39,647 nt of DNA. It comes from JBMNOI01 sp050942995 (GTDB lineage: Bacteria > Chloroflexota > Anaerolineae > UBA1429). Below are positions 32,903-39,647 of this stretch, piece by piece; position 1 is the stretch's first letter; each line of letters starts with the position of its first letter. The DNA is taken from NCBI GenBank assembly GCA_050942995.1, contig JBMNOI010000017.1, positions 1 to 39,647 on the forward strand. Reading direction: 5' to 3'. The position numbers and the translations under genes were made by a program. The notes beneath the pieces are model-generated. The model had not been told where the DNA came from, searched no databases, and was given only the letters and a program-made list of their open reading frames with translations.

Positions 32903-34552
32903 TCACAGCTCGAATCGGGCGGCGATGGGCATGCGTCGTCCGACGCCAAACGCCTTGCTCATCACCCGCAGGCCCGGCGCCGCCTGCTTTCGTTTGTACT
33001 CGTTGCGATCCACCGCACGCGCCACCCAGTACACCGTCTCGGCGTCATAGCCGCTTTCGATGATCTCCTGTACCGGGTACCCCTCCTCGACATAGGCGTA
33101 CAGAATGGCATCCAGCACGGGATAGGGCGGTAGGCTGTCCTGATCGACCTGATCGGGGCGCAGCTCGGCCGAGGGGGGCTTTTCGATGCTGCTCGACGGG
33201 ATAATCTCCCCGTCACGGTTGATATAGTACGCCAGATCGTACACCATCCCCTTGGGTACGTCCGAGATGACCGCCAGGCCACCGCTCATATCGCCATACA
33301 GGGTACAGTATCCTACCGCCAGCTCGCTCTTGTTGCCGGTGGAGAGCACCAGATAGCCAAACTTGTTCGAAAGGGCCATCAGAATATTGCCGCGTATGCG
33401 CGCCTGAATGTTCTCCTCGGTCACATCGGGCTTTGTGTCGGCAAAATGGGGTTGCATCGCCTCCAGATAGGCGCCATACACATCGGTGATGGGAACGACC
33501 CGATATTCAATGCCCAGGTTCTCGGCCAGGCGCCGGGCATCGTCTATGCTGCCCTGAGACGAATAGGGCGAGGGCATGGATACCCCCAGCACATTCTCCC
33601 GGCCCAGGGCGGCGACTGCCAGAGCGCAGGTCACCGCCGAATCGACGCCCCCCGACAGTCCGACCACCGCGCGGGAAAAGCCCGTCTTGTGCAGATAATC
33701 GCGCGTGCCCATAACCAGCGCATCATAGACGGAGGCAGTCTCCTCCTGCGGTTCATAGCCCCCGGGCGTGCCCGACGCGGCCAGATCGACGGTCACCACC
33801 TCTTCGCGAAAACCCTCCATCACGACGATGGGATCGCCCTGCGCATCGACACAGAGGCTGCGGCCGTCGAACAGCAGATCGTCGTTACCCCCCACCTGAT
33901 TCACATACAGAAAAGGGATCCCGTAGCGCATGGCATGCCCGCGCACCAGCCGGTAGCGAACGCGCTCCTTGCCCACATTGAACGGCGAGGAAGAAATGTT
34001 GATCAAAGCCGTAGCGCCCTGGGCCACCAGCATCTGCACCGGATCACGATCATACACATATCGCCGATCCCACAGCGCCGGGTCGGTCCACGCATCCTCA
34101 CAGATGTGAATGCCCAGCCTCTCTCCTTTGAACGGCACGACCTGAACCGCAGCCGCCGGCTCGAAATAGCGCGCCTCGTCGAATACATCATAGGTGGGCA
34201 GCAGCATCTTGGTGCGGCTGGCCACGATTTCGCCGTTGTGAACCAGTAGCGCCGCATTCCGCAGTGCCCGCCCACTCTTTTCACCATTGGGCAGCGGAGC
34301 GCCAAAGAGGATGCCCGTTTTGGGATAGTCTCGCGAGATCTGACGGACTCGATCGACGGCCCCCTGTACCCGCGTGATGAACCAGGCGCGCTCGAGCAGA
34401 TCCTTGGGAGGATAACCGGTGAGATAAAGCTCGGGGAACACCACCAGATCGGGCATCTCCGCACAACAGGTCTGAAGCGTCTCCTGCAACCGTCGCACAT
34501 TGCCCTGCAGATCTCCCACTGTGGGGTTGATCTGCGCAATCGTCACTCTCAT
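32903..34552 (-). CDS. nadE: Glutamine-dependent NAD+ synthetase
   Basis: 549 residues. Converts deamido-NAD to NAD using ATP and glutamine-derived ammonia; last step of NAD synthesis. The N-terminal nitrilase-type glutaminase has the triad E41 (FPELYLTGYPP), K115 (RTKMLLPTYDVFDE) and C151 (IHICEDAW). The C-terminal synthetase has the ATP-pyrophosphatase loop LSGGVDSA (299-306), followed by SMPSPYSSQGS, LSTGNKSE and GDMSGG. The ATG at 34552 follows GGAGG; the in-frame TTG just before it is less likely. It lies 65 bases after the macrodomain gene with a hairpin between. Confidence 0.97.
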   Translation of the reverse strand: MRVTIAQINPTVGDLQGNVRRLQETLQTCCAEMPDLVVFPELYLTGYPPKDLLERAWFITRVQGAVDRVRQISRDYPKTGILFGAPLPNGEKSGRALRNAALLVHNGEIVASRTKMLLPTYDVFDEARYFEPAAAVQVVPFKGERLGIHICEDAWTDPALWDRRYVYDRDPVQMLVAQGATALINISSSPFNVGKERVRYRLVRGHAMRYGIPFLYVNQVGGNDDLLFDGRSLCVDAQGDPIVVMEGFREEVVTVDLAASGTPGGYEPQEETASVYDALVMGTRDYLHKTGFSRAVVGLSGGVDSAVTCALAVAALGRENVLGVSMPSPYSSQGSIDDARRLAENLGIEYRVVPITDVYGAYLEAMQPHFADTKPDVTEENIQARIRGNILMALSNKFGYLVLSTGNKSELAVGYCTLYGDMSGGLAVISDVPKGMVYDLAYYINRDGEIIPSSSIEKPPSAELRPDQVDQDSLPPYPVLDAILYAYVEEGYPVQEIIESGYDAETVYWVARAVDRNEYKRKQAAPGLRVMSKAFGVGRRMPIAARFEL

Positions 34553-34583
34553 CAATCCTCCGATACATCAGAGCGCCTTTGCG

Positions 34584-34617
34584 CCCTCTTGCGTCCGTCC
34601 GGGCGGGAGCAAGAGGG
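34584..34617 (-). terminator. Hairpin between macrodomain gene and nadE (possible attenuator)
   Basis: CCCTCTTGC (34584-34592) pairs perfectly with 34609-34617, 16-base loop, directly abutting the macrodomain stop codon. There is no U-tract, so it may only partly reduce read-through into nadE. Confidence 0.5.
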
Positions 34618-35130
34618 TCAATCGGCCAGCGCGGCGCGATAGGCGGCACAGGCGGCCGGATTGTAACAGACCAGCAGCACCTTTCGGGGTAGATCGTGCG
34701 TCGCCAGATGTCGCCGCACCTCATTCACGGCGATGCGCGCCGCGCGATCGACAGGATAGCCGTAGGCGCCGGTGCTGATGGCCGGAAAAGCCACGGTCTC
34801 CAGACCATACTCGACCGCCAGCGCCAGACTGTTGCGATAACAGCGGGCCAGTAGATCATCCTCGTTATGTCCACCACCCCGCCAGATCGGCCCCACCGTA
34901 TGGATGACCCATCGGGCGGGCAATCGATAGCCCCGGGTGATCTTGGCCTCGCCCGTTGCACAGCCGCCCAGAGTGCGACACTCGGCCAGCAGCTCGGGAC
35001 CCGCCGCCCGATGAATCGCGCCGTCGACCCCACCACCGCCCAGAAGGGAGGAATTGGCGGCGTTGACGATGGCGTCCACATCCAGCCGGGTGATGTCACC
35101 CTCTACGATCGTTATGCCGTCATCGCTCAT
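34618..35130 (-). CDS. Macrodomain O-acetyl-ADP-ribose deacetylase-like protein (YmdB/MacroD type)
   Basis: 170 residues, a single macro domain. IVEGDITRLDVDAIVNAANSS and the loop LLGGGGVDGAIHRAAG (29-44) are the MacroD/YmdB signature for ADP-ribose binding, with the catalytic Asn in VNAAN and Asp in VDGAI. FPAISTGAYGYP is the second ADP-ribose loop. Known reactions are hydrolysis of O-acetyl-ADP-ribose and removal of mono-ADP-ribose from acidic residues. The start overlaps the end of the IMPase-like gene by 11 bases, so they are translated together. The context with nadE supports a role in NAD-derived metabolite turnover. Confidence 0.92.
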   Translation of the reverse strand: MSDDGITIVEGDITRLDVDAIVNAANSSLLGGGGVDGAIHRAAGPELLAECRTLGGCATGEAKITRGYRLPARWVIHTVGPIWRGGGHNEDDLLARCYRNSLALAVEYGLETVAFPAISTGAYGYPVDRAARIAVNEVRRHLATHDLPRKVLLVCYNPAACAAYRAALAD

Positions 35131-35977
35131 CGGAATCTTTTTCCTCCACCTTTATCAGCGCTTCGCATGCGGCACGGGCATAATCCGGTGACAGGCTTTG
35201 CACCACCAGCGGCAGTCGGGGCATATCACGGTCGTACCGCACCGGCTCTCCGGACGCATCCAGGGCCGCGCCACCCAATTCACCGATGATGGCAGCGATC
35301 ATGGCTGTATCGTGGCCGTGAAAATGGGGCATCACGGCCACCCCCACCTCTCCACGGGCCACGCGCAACAGCTCCCACGCCGCCGAGTGGCTCTCCTCAG
35401 GAACTATGGCAAAGCCGGCCTGCTCCAACACTTGCCGATGTGGATCCTCCAGTCGCTTCGTCTCGCTCACAGTACGGGGTGGCCGGGCCGGCCGCAACGG
35501 CTCGAACCGTCCCATCAGCCCGCGAGAGACAAATGCGCCCATACCCTCCACCGCCGCATACAGGCTGCCCACGCGCGGGAAGTAGACCATGCCGCAGACC
35601 ATGCGCCCCGTCTCTTGATCAAGCAACCCCAGCACATGGCCATAATAGACGCCACCGGACAAATAGTCGTCGGTGCCGTCCACCGGATCGATCACGATAA
35701 CGTAGCGATGGCGGTTGCCGGCAAACAGCTCTCGCAACGTATCCGGTAGCACCGCCATCTCTTCGCTATAGATCTCGATATCGGGAGCCAGATCATACGC
35801 ACGTAGCAGGAGAATCTCCTGACAGAGATGATCGACCACACTCACCGCCGTGCTCTGTTGATGGGGCGAATCGGGCGGTTTGGTATCGGCAGGGACGTTC
35901 CCCTGGAGCGCCAGCGCCACCTGCCCGCAAGCATACAGCGCGACGCGCATCTCGCTTACAAAACGCAATAGATCCAT
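35120..35977 (-). CDS. Inositol monophosphatase-family phosphatase (FIG superfamily)
   Basis: 285 residues. The metal motif VIDPVDGTDDYLSGG (DPVDGT at 97-102) and the preceding EIYSEE (E72/E73) are the lithium-sensitive phosphatase signature. The second metal motif, usually WDxAAG, appears as HGHDTAMIAAIIGELGG, with Asp kept and Trp absent. The family includes inositol monophosphatase, fructose-1,6-bisphosphatase, 3'(2'),5'-bisphosphate nucleotidase (CysQ) and archaeal-type NADP phosphatases, so in this operon a nucleotide substrate should be considered. It starts 10 bases after the Nudix-type gene and overlaps the macrodomain gene. Confidence 0.85.
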   Translation of the reverse strand: MDLLRFVSEMRVALYACGQVALALQGNVPADTKPPDSPHQQSTAVSVVDHLCQEILLLRAYDLAPDIEIYSEEMAVLPDTLRELFAGNRHRYVIVIDPVDGTDDYLSGGVYYGHVLGLLDQETGRMVCGMVYFPRVGSLYAAVEGMGAFVSRGLMGRFEPLRPARPPRTVSETKRLEDPHRQVLEQAGFAIVPEESHSAAWELLRVARGEVGVAVMPHFHGHDTAMIAAIIGELGGAALDASGEPVRYDRDMPRLPLVVQSLSPDYARAACEALIKVEEKDSDER

Positions 35978-35987
35978 TCAACCCTCG

Positions 35988-36632
35988 CTAGATCGACGGG
36001 TTCAACCGCAAAACCTCACGGGCAAAGGCCGTGCAGCGCCGCAGCATCATCTCCAGCGCGCCGGTGGCCCGCCCCGGAGCGATCAGCTCGTCCCGAATCT
36101 GTGTAGCCGTCAGCCAGGCGATGGCCTGTGGCTCGGCATCGGGGCTCAGCGTCACCTCTCCGTCATAAAGCGAAAGAAACAGATACGCATGCTCTTTTGC
36201 CCACTGAGGCTCTCCATCCGGCGTGGGATAGTGGTGATACTCTTTCGAAAGGCCGATATCGATGCTCAGAACGCTGCCGGTCAGATCGGTATCGCAGACG
36301 GCCGGCCACGATTCGGCTCCAATCACGTGTGTCGATAGCCGCAGTTCTTCGGCCATCTCCCGCCGGTACGCATCGGGATAGGATTCGGGAGCAGGCTCAT
36401 CACCCGAGATGCAATTCACATGCCCGGCACAGGAGATATCCCACAGGTTGGGGCAAAAGAACTTGGTCGGGCGACGCCACTGTACCAGCCAGGCATCGCG
36501 GCCGGGGCTATACATCATGCCCCATACGACACGATGGGGCAGCGCATCGCGCTCGATGGTCTGGCGATCGGTGCAGTAAAGATAACGATTCTCATCATCT
36601 ACCACAGGGTAGAGATCGGGACATAAGGTCAT
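35988..36632 (-). CDS. Nudix-like hydrolase
   Basis: 214 residues. The central part LWDISCAGHVN...AYRREMAEELRL is a Nudix fold with the REMAEE core that binds magnesium. The stretch between the Gly and the RE pair is longer than the canonical box (about ten extra residues), closer to the isopentenyl-diphosphate isomerase-like/YfcD branch, which has WDxSxxGH. VVWGMMYSPGRDAWLVQWR is the usual first strand pair. The ATG follows GGAGAAACGTAG, and a clear promoter lies upstream. First gene of the series leading to nadE. Substrate unknown; a nucleoside diphosphate derivative such as ADP-ribose would fit the neighbours but is not shown. Confidence 0.75.
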   Translation of the reverse strand: MTLCPDLYPVVDDENRYLYCTDRQTIERDALPHRVVWGMMYSPGRDAWLVQWRRPTKFFCPNLWDISCAGHVNCISGDEPAPESYPDAYRREMAEELRLSTHVIGAESWPAVCDTDLTGSVLSIDIGLSKEYHHYPTPDGEPQWAKEHAYLFLSLYDGEVTLSPDAEPQAIAWLTATQIRDELIAPGRATGALEMMLRRCTAFAREVLRLNPSI

Positions 36633-36684
36633 CTACGTTTCTCCGTTATAGTTTGGGAACTCGATCATTGTCATACACATTATA

Positions 36685-36713
36685 ATTATATCCCGCCGAA
36701 AGGGGACACACAA
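36685..36713 (-). promoter_or_regulatory. Promoter of the Nudix-IMPase-macrodomain-(nadE) series
   Basis: On the minus strand, TTGTGT (36713-36708), 17-base spacer, TATAAT (36690-36685, perfect consensus). Leader about 45 bases. Confidence 0.65.
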
Positions 36714-36778
36714 TCGACGGGGTGCGCAACATGCCCCGGAAAAGTCACAGCAGTCTGTACCGCATGACGGCAACTACT

Positions 36779-36807
36779 TTGACGTTACCCTTTATCGCAC
36801 CTATACT
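36779..36807 (+). promoter_or_regulatory. Promoter of the radical SAM-gcvT operon
   Basis: TTGACG at 36779-36784, 17-base spacer, TATACT at 36802-36807. Transcription from about 36814 excludes an upstream in-frame GTG at 36722 as the start and supports the GTG at 36851. Confidence 0.7.
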
Positions 36808-36850
36808 GAGACCAACTCATTGTAAATATCCGCGAAGGGATAATGTCAAC

Positions 36851-37759
36851 GTGCACGATGCAACCCAACAGTTCTGGCGCGCGCCGGCAACCGACAGCGC
36901 TCGCTGGCGCGAGGCCTGGCGTATGCGGACGGCCCACCACCCCGCGACCATCCGCTTTGACCGTCCCGCCAGGACGTTGCCCGTCAGCCTGACGGGGATC
37001 CACTGCGCCCTGGATTGCGCCCACTGCGGCGGGCACTATCTGAAACATATGCGGCCCATCTGGAAAGTAGACGGTGACACCGATGACCATACCAGCTATC
37101 TGATCTCTGGAGGCTGCGATCCGGCGGGTCGGGTACCCATCGGGCAGCGCCTGGAGCAGGTCGCCGCTCTAAAGCCGGGCCGCCGTCTGAACTGGCATGT
37201 AGGACTCATCGAGGAAAAAGAGCTCTTGCGTATTGCGCCCTATGTGGATGTGGTATCCTTCGACATGGTAGGCGACTGTGAAACTGCCCGCGAAGTATAC
37301 GGGCTGGATGCATCGCCGGATGATTATCTGCGCACGCTCGAAATGCTGCGGCGACATGTGCCCGTGGTGCCGCATCTCACCCTGGGGCTGCGTGGCGGGC
37401 GGATCAGCGGTGAGCGCGCCGCGCTACGTGCGATGAGCGAACTGGGCCTGAATGTGCTCACGTTGATCCTGTTCATCCCCACTGAGGGTACCGCCTATGC
37501 CGATCGCCCGCCCCTGCCGTTGCCCGATGTGGCCGACCTGCTATTAGAGGCCCGCCACCTGCTGCCCGAGACACAGATCTACCTGGGCTGCATGCGCCCA
37601 TGGGGCACCTACCGCCAGACGGTTGACGAACTGGCCGTGCGCGCCGGCCTGAACGCTATCGTCAACCCCACTCGAACCGCCGAAAAAGTGGCCGCCGAGA
37701 TGGGGCTGGAGATCACCTGGGGAGATGAGTGTTGCTCGTTGAGCCGGCGCCCGGAGTAA
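36851..37759 (+). CDS. Radical SAM protein, candidate subunit of a LipS1/LipS2-type lipoyl synthase
   Basis: 302 residues from the GTG at 36851, which follows AAGGGA and lies about 37 bases after the predicted transcription start. C52-x3-C56-x2-C59 (HCALDCAHCGG) binds the SAM iron-sulfur cluster. Further Cys at 89 (SGGCDP), GDCETA, LGCMRPWG and a CC pair near the end could hold an auxiliary cluster. The barrel motifs VVSFDMVGD, PHLTLGLRGG and LILFIPTEGT resemble biotin synthase-like enzymes. Family knowledge: LipS1 and LipS2 are two biotin-synthase-like proteins that together insert sulfur into octanoyl chains to make lipoyl. Overlap with a second radical SAM gene and the gcvT gene after it fits this. 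Which subunit it is I cannot say. Confidence 0.65.
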   Translation: MHDATQQFWRAPATDSARWREAWRMRTAHHPATIRFDRPARTLPVSLTGIHCALDCAHCGGHYLKHMRPIWKVDGDTDDHTSYLISGGCDPAGRVPIGQRLEQVAALKPGRRLNWHVGLIEEKELLRIAPYVDVVSFDMVGDCETAREVYGLDASPDDYLRTLEMLRRHVPVVPHLTLGLRGGRISGERAALRAMSELGLNVLTLILFIPTEGTAYADRPPLPLPDVADLLLEARHLLPETQIYLGCMRPWGTYRQTVDELAVRAGLNAIVNPTRTAEKVAAEMGLEITWGDECCSLSRRPE

Positions 37760-38751
37760 CCGAACCACAGGATGACGACCGTGCCTGCTGGCGCGTCTCA
37801 TCGGGCAGCGCCAGCGTCCTGGGGCTGCGGCCTGCGGCGGTCGACGTGGCGCCCACGACGGCCTATCTGATGCTGGGGGAGCGTTGCCGGCGAAACTGTG
37901 CCTTTTGTGCCCAGGCACGACAGAGCACCGCCGGCGTGGCCGCTCTGTCACGTGTCACCTGGCCCGAATTCGACGCCGAAGCGGTGGCGGCCGCCGTCGC
38001 CGACGCCCACGCCAGAGGAGCCATCGGCCGGGCCTGCTTTCAGGCAACGACCACACCCGGATATCGCCAAATGGCGCGAGAGGCGGTGGCGCAGTTGGCC
38101 GCTCATTCTGCCGTGCCCGTGTGCGTCTCTATCGGCCTGACCTCTCCGGACGAGGTTGCCCCTCTGCTGGCGGCGGGCGCACAGCGGGTCAGCATGGCTC
38201 TGGATGTGGCCTGCCCGCGGATTTATGGTGAGATCAAGGGGGGCGACTGGCATCAGGCCGTCGATCTGCTCGAACGGTGCGCAGAGCGCTATCCGGGCCG
38301 CATCGGCACGCACCTGATCGTGGGCCTGGGAGAGAGCGAACACGAGATGGCCTGCTGTATCCAGCGCATGGCCGACGCCGGTATCACCGTCGCCCTGTTC
38401 GCTTTTACCCCGGTGCGGGGCACGGCGATGGCCGACCGGCAGCCCCCTGCTCTGGGACACTACCGACGCATGCAGGTTGCCCGCAAACTCATCGTAGAAC
38501 GGCTGGCACGCGCGCAAGATTTTGTGTATGATGAGGGCAGGCTAATCGGGTTTGGCCCGACTATGCCGTGGCTACGCGAATGGCTGCGGGATGGCGAAGC
38601 CTTTCGAACATCGGGTTGCCCTGATTGTAACCGTCCCTACTATAACGAACGGCCGGGGGGCATCCTCTACAACTATCCCCGCCCTCTGACCCCGGATGAA
38701 GTCGACCGTGAGATCGAGTCGTTGCTGAGCGATCTCAGCCACACAGCCTGA
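37729..38751 (+). CDS. Radical SAM protein, BioB-like, candidate second LipS subunit
   Basis: 340 residues from the GTG at 37729, overlapping the previous gene by 31 bases; a TTG at 37732 is an alternative better spaced from GGGGAG. The cluster motif is C53-x3-C57-x2-C60 (RCRRNCAFCAQAR), as in biotin synthase. VSIGLTSPDEVAPLLAAGAQRVSMALD and GTHLIVGLGESEHEM are typical of the BioB/LipA barrel. The C-terminal SGCPDCNRPYYNERPGG (C297, C300) may bind an auxiliary cluster. It lacks the C-terminal residues that bind the BioB [2Fe-2S] sulfur donor in recognisable form. Position between another radical SAM gene and gcvT argues for lipoyl formation on GcvH rather than biotin synthesis; this is inference. 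Confidence 0.65.
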   Translation: MLLVEPAPGVTEPQDDDRACWRVSSGSASVLGLRPAAVDVAPTTAYLMLGERCRRNCAFCAQARQSTAGVAALSRVTWPEFDAEAVAAAVADAHARGAIGRACFQATTTPGYRQMAREAVAQLAAHSAVPVCVSIGLTSPDEVAPLLAAGAQRVSMALDVACPRIYGEIKGGDWHQAVDLLERCAERYPGRIGTHLIVGLGESEHEMACCIQRMADAGITVALFAFTPVRGTAMADRQPPALGHYRRMQVARKLIVERLARAQDFVYDEGRLIGFGPTMPWLREWLRDGEAFRTSGCPDCNRPYYNERPGGILYNYPRPLTPDEVDREIESLLSDLSHTA

Positions 38752-38778
38752 CAACACCCATCCGCTGAAAGGAGACGA

Positions 38779-39647
38779 ATGGCGACCAAAACGCGCCTGT
38801 ACGACCGGCACGTAGCCCTAGGGGGTCGCATGGTCGAGTTCGCAGGCTGGCTGCTGCCTGTGCAGTACTCTGCCGGCCCCAAAGCCGAGCATCAGCGTGT
38901 GCGCAATGCCGCAGGATTGTTCGACATCGACCATATGGGACAGATCGTTGTGCGCGGCCCCGACGCCCTGCCCTTTCTGCAGCATGTGATGTGCGCCGAC
39001 GTGGCCGCTATCGAGCTCAATCGGGCCGGTTACTCCCCCATCTGCTATCATGATGGAGGAGTTGTCGATGATACCTTTATCTATCACCTGCCCGATCGTT
39101 ACTTCATCGCCGTCAACGCCTCGAACGTTCGCAAAGACACCCGCTGGCTGAATTATCACCGGGCAGGGTATGATGTGACGGTGGAGAATGTCTCGCGCGA
39201 GACCTATATGCTGGCGCTGCAGGGACCGGCGGCCGCTACCATTCTGCAACCGCTTTGCTCATCCGATCTGAGCGCTCTCGACTACCACGCCGCCATCGAG
39301 ACCGAGGTGGCCGGAGCGCCGACGTTGTTAAGCCGAACCGGCTACACCGGCGAAGATGGTTTCGAGTTGTATTTCCCCGCCGATCAGGCTATTGCAGTAT
39401 GGGACGCCATCATGCATGAGGGGGAACCCCACGATCTGTTGCCCATCGGGCTGGCAGCGCGCGATTCATTGCGTCTCGAGCCCTGCATGCCGCTGTATGG
39501 ACAAGAGATCGCCGCGGATATCAATCCGATCGAAGCGGGGCTGGGCTGGACCGTGGCGCTGAACAAGCCCGAATTCATCGGGAGAGAAGCCCTGCTCAAG
39601 ATCTCGCTAGAGGGCGCAGCGCGACGGCTCGTCGCATTCGAGATGAC
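38779..39647 (+). CDS. gcvT: Glycine cleavage system T protein (aminomethyltransferase), 3' end cut by window
   Basis: The first 289 codons are visible; the frame is open at the window edge. GcvT transfers the methylene of glycine from lipoyl-GcvH to tetrahydrofolate. Typical blocks are TRLYDRHVALGGRMVEFAGWLLPVQY, the HxxVRNAAGLFDIDHMG start with the catalytic-region Asp, SRTGYTGEDGFELY and LRLEPCMPLYGQEI. The ATG follows AAAGGAG. It starts 27 bases after the BioB-like gene, with no terminator, so all three genes form one operon. gcvH and gcvP are probably downstream. Confidence 0.95.
   Translation, partial: MATKTRLYDRHVALGGRMVEFAGWLLPVQYSAGPKAEHQRVRNAAGLFDIDHMGQIVVRGPDALPFLQHVMCADVAAIELNRAGYSPICYHDGGVVDDTFIYHLPDRYFIAVNASNVRKDTRWLNYHRAGYDVTVENVSRETYMLALQGPAAATILQPLCSSDLSALDYHAAIETEVAGAPTLLSRTGYTGEDGFELYFPADQAIAVWDAIMHEGEPHDLLPIGLAARDSLRLEPCMPLYGQEIAADINPIEAGLGWTVALNKPEFIGREALLKISLEGAARRLVAFEM

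Noticed and set aside
33446..34249. 267-codon plus-strand frame opposite nadE
   Set aside because: Antisense to an unambiguous NAD synthetase.
37729..38751. Biotin synthase (BioB)
   Set aside because: The cluster motif is BioB-like, but there are no biotin genes nearby, a second radical SAM gene is coupled to it, and gcvT follows; lipoyl synthesis fits better.
1..39647. tRNA, rRNA, CRISPR arrays, phage or plasmid replication genes
   Set aside because: I looked for cloverleaf-type and direct-repeat arrays and for integrase or replication motifs and saw none, though a dedicated covariance-model scan was not possible.

Overview
The window reads as chromosome from a GC-rich, free-living heterotrophic bacterium. 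The gene content resembles what I know of Chloroflexota (Anaerolineae/Caldilineae-like): many mandelate-racemase-type enolases, GH51 and GH35-like hydrolases, a Cys-type sulfatase, a DUF3524 glycosyltransferase, and an adjacent pair of radical SAM genes in front of gcvT. That placement is inference from gene content only. No rRNA, tRNA, CRISPR array, phage module or plasmid function is visible. About 30 protein genes are supported. Many have sigma-70-type promoters that can be read directly, and six of the seven convergent gene pairs are separated by long inverted repeats.

Layout. (1) 1-~1050 is AT-rich and degraded. The left end of an IS256-family insertion sequence, whose transposase has one extra T in a T-run, abuts a truncated membrane-protein gene. 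(2) 1262-10883 is mostly housekeeping: aldo/keto reductase; an ECF sigma / zinc-finger anti-sigma / bactofilin-like membrane protein operon; a zinc-ribbon protein; pyruvate kinase; an MFS exporter; a ferric-reductase-like haem membrane protein; and a homologue of the tRNA-queuosine mannosyltransferase. (3) 11065-29966 is dominated by carbohydrate and sugar-acid catabolism: a GHL6-type hydrolase, two tandem-duplicated acid-sugar dehydratases, Gfo/Idh/MocA oxidoreductase, AEC permease, sulfatase, UlaG-like lactonase, GH51 arabinofuranosidase, GHMP sugar kinase, GH35-like beta-galactosidase, a third enolase-superfamily enzyme and a glyoxalase-II-like hydrolase. A PhoU/HD pair and a methyltransferase are embedded in it. 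All these hydrolases lack signal peptides, so the region appears to process imported oligosaccharides in the cytoplasm. It contains no ABC/TonB importer and no DNA-binding regulator, although several palindromes could be operators. (4) 30486-32833 holds an SDR and a 493-residue protein of no family I recognise. (5) 36632-32903 (minus strand) is a Nudix / IMPase-like / macrodomain / NAD synthetase series, suggestive of NAD and ADP-ribose handling. (6) 36851-39647 carries two overlapping radical SAM genes followed by gcvT. This is the arrangement expected for a two-protein (LipS1/LipS2-type) lipoyl synthase serving the glycine cleavage system.

The items most worth following up are the LipS-like pair with gcvT, the NAD/ADP-ribose series, the unknown 493-residue protein, the frameshifted IS256 transposase, the duplicated -35 element at 18430-18486, and the cluster of inverted repeats at 15571-15708.
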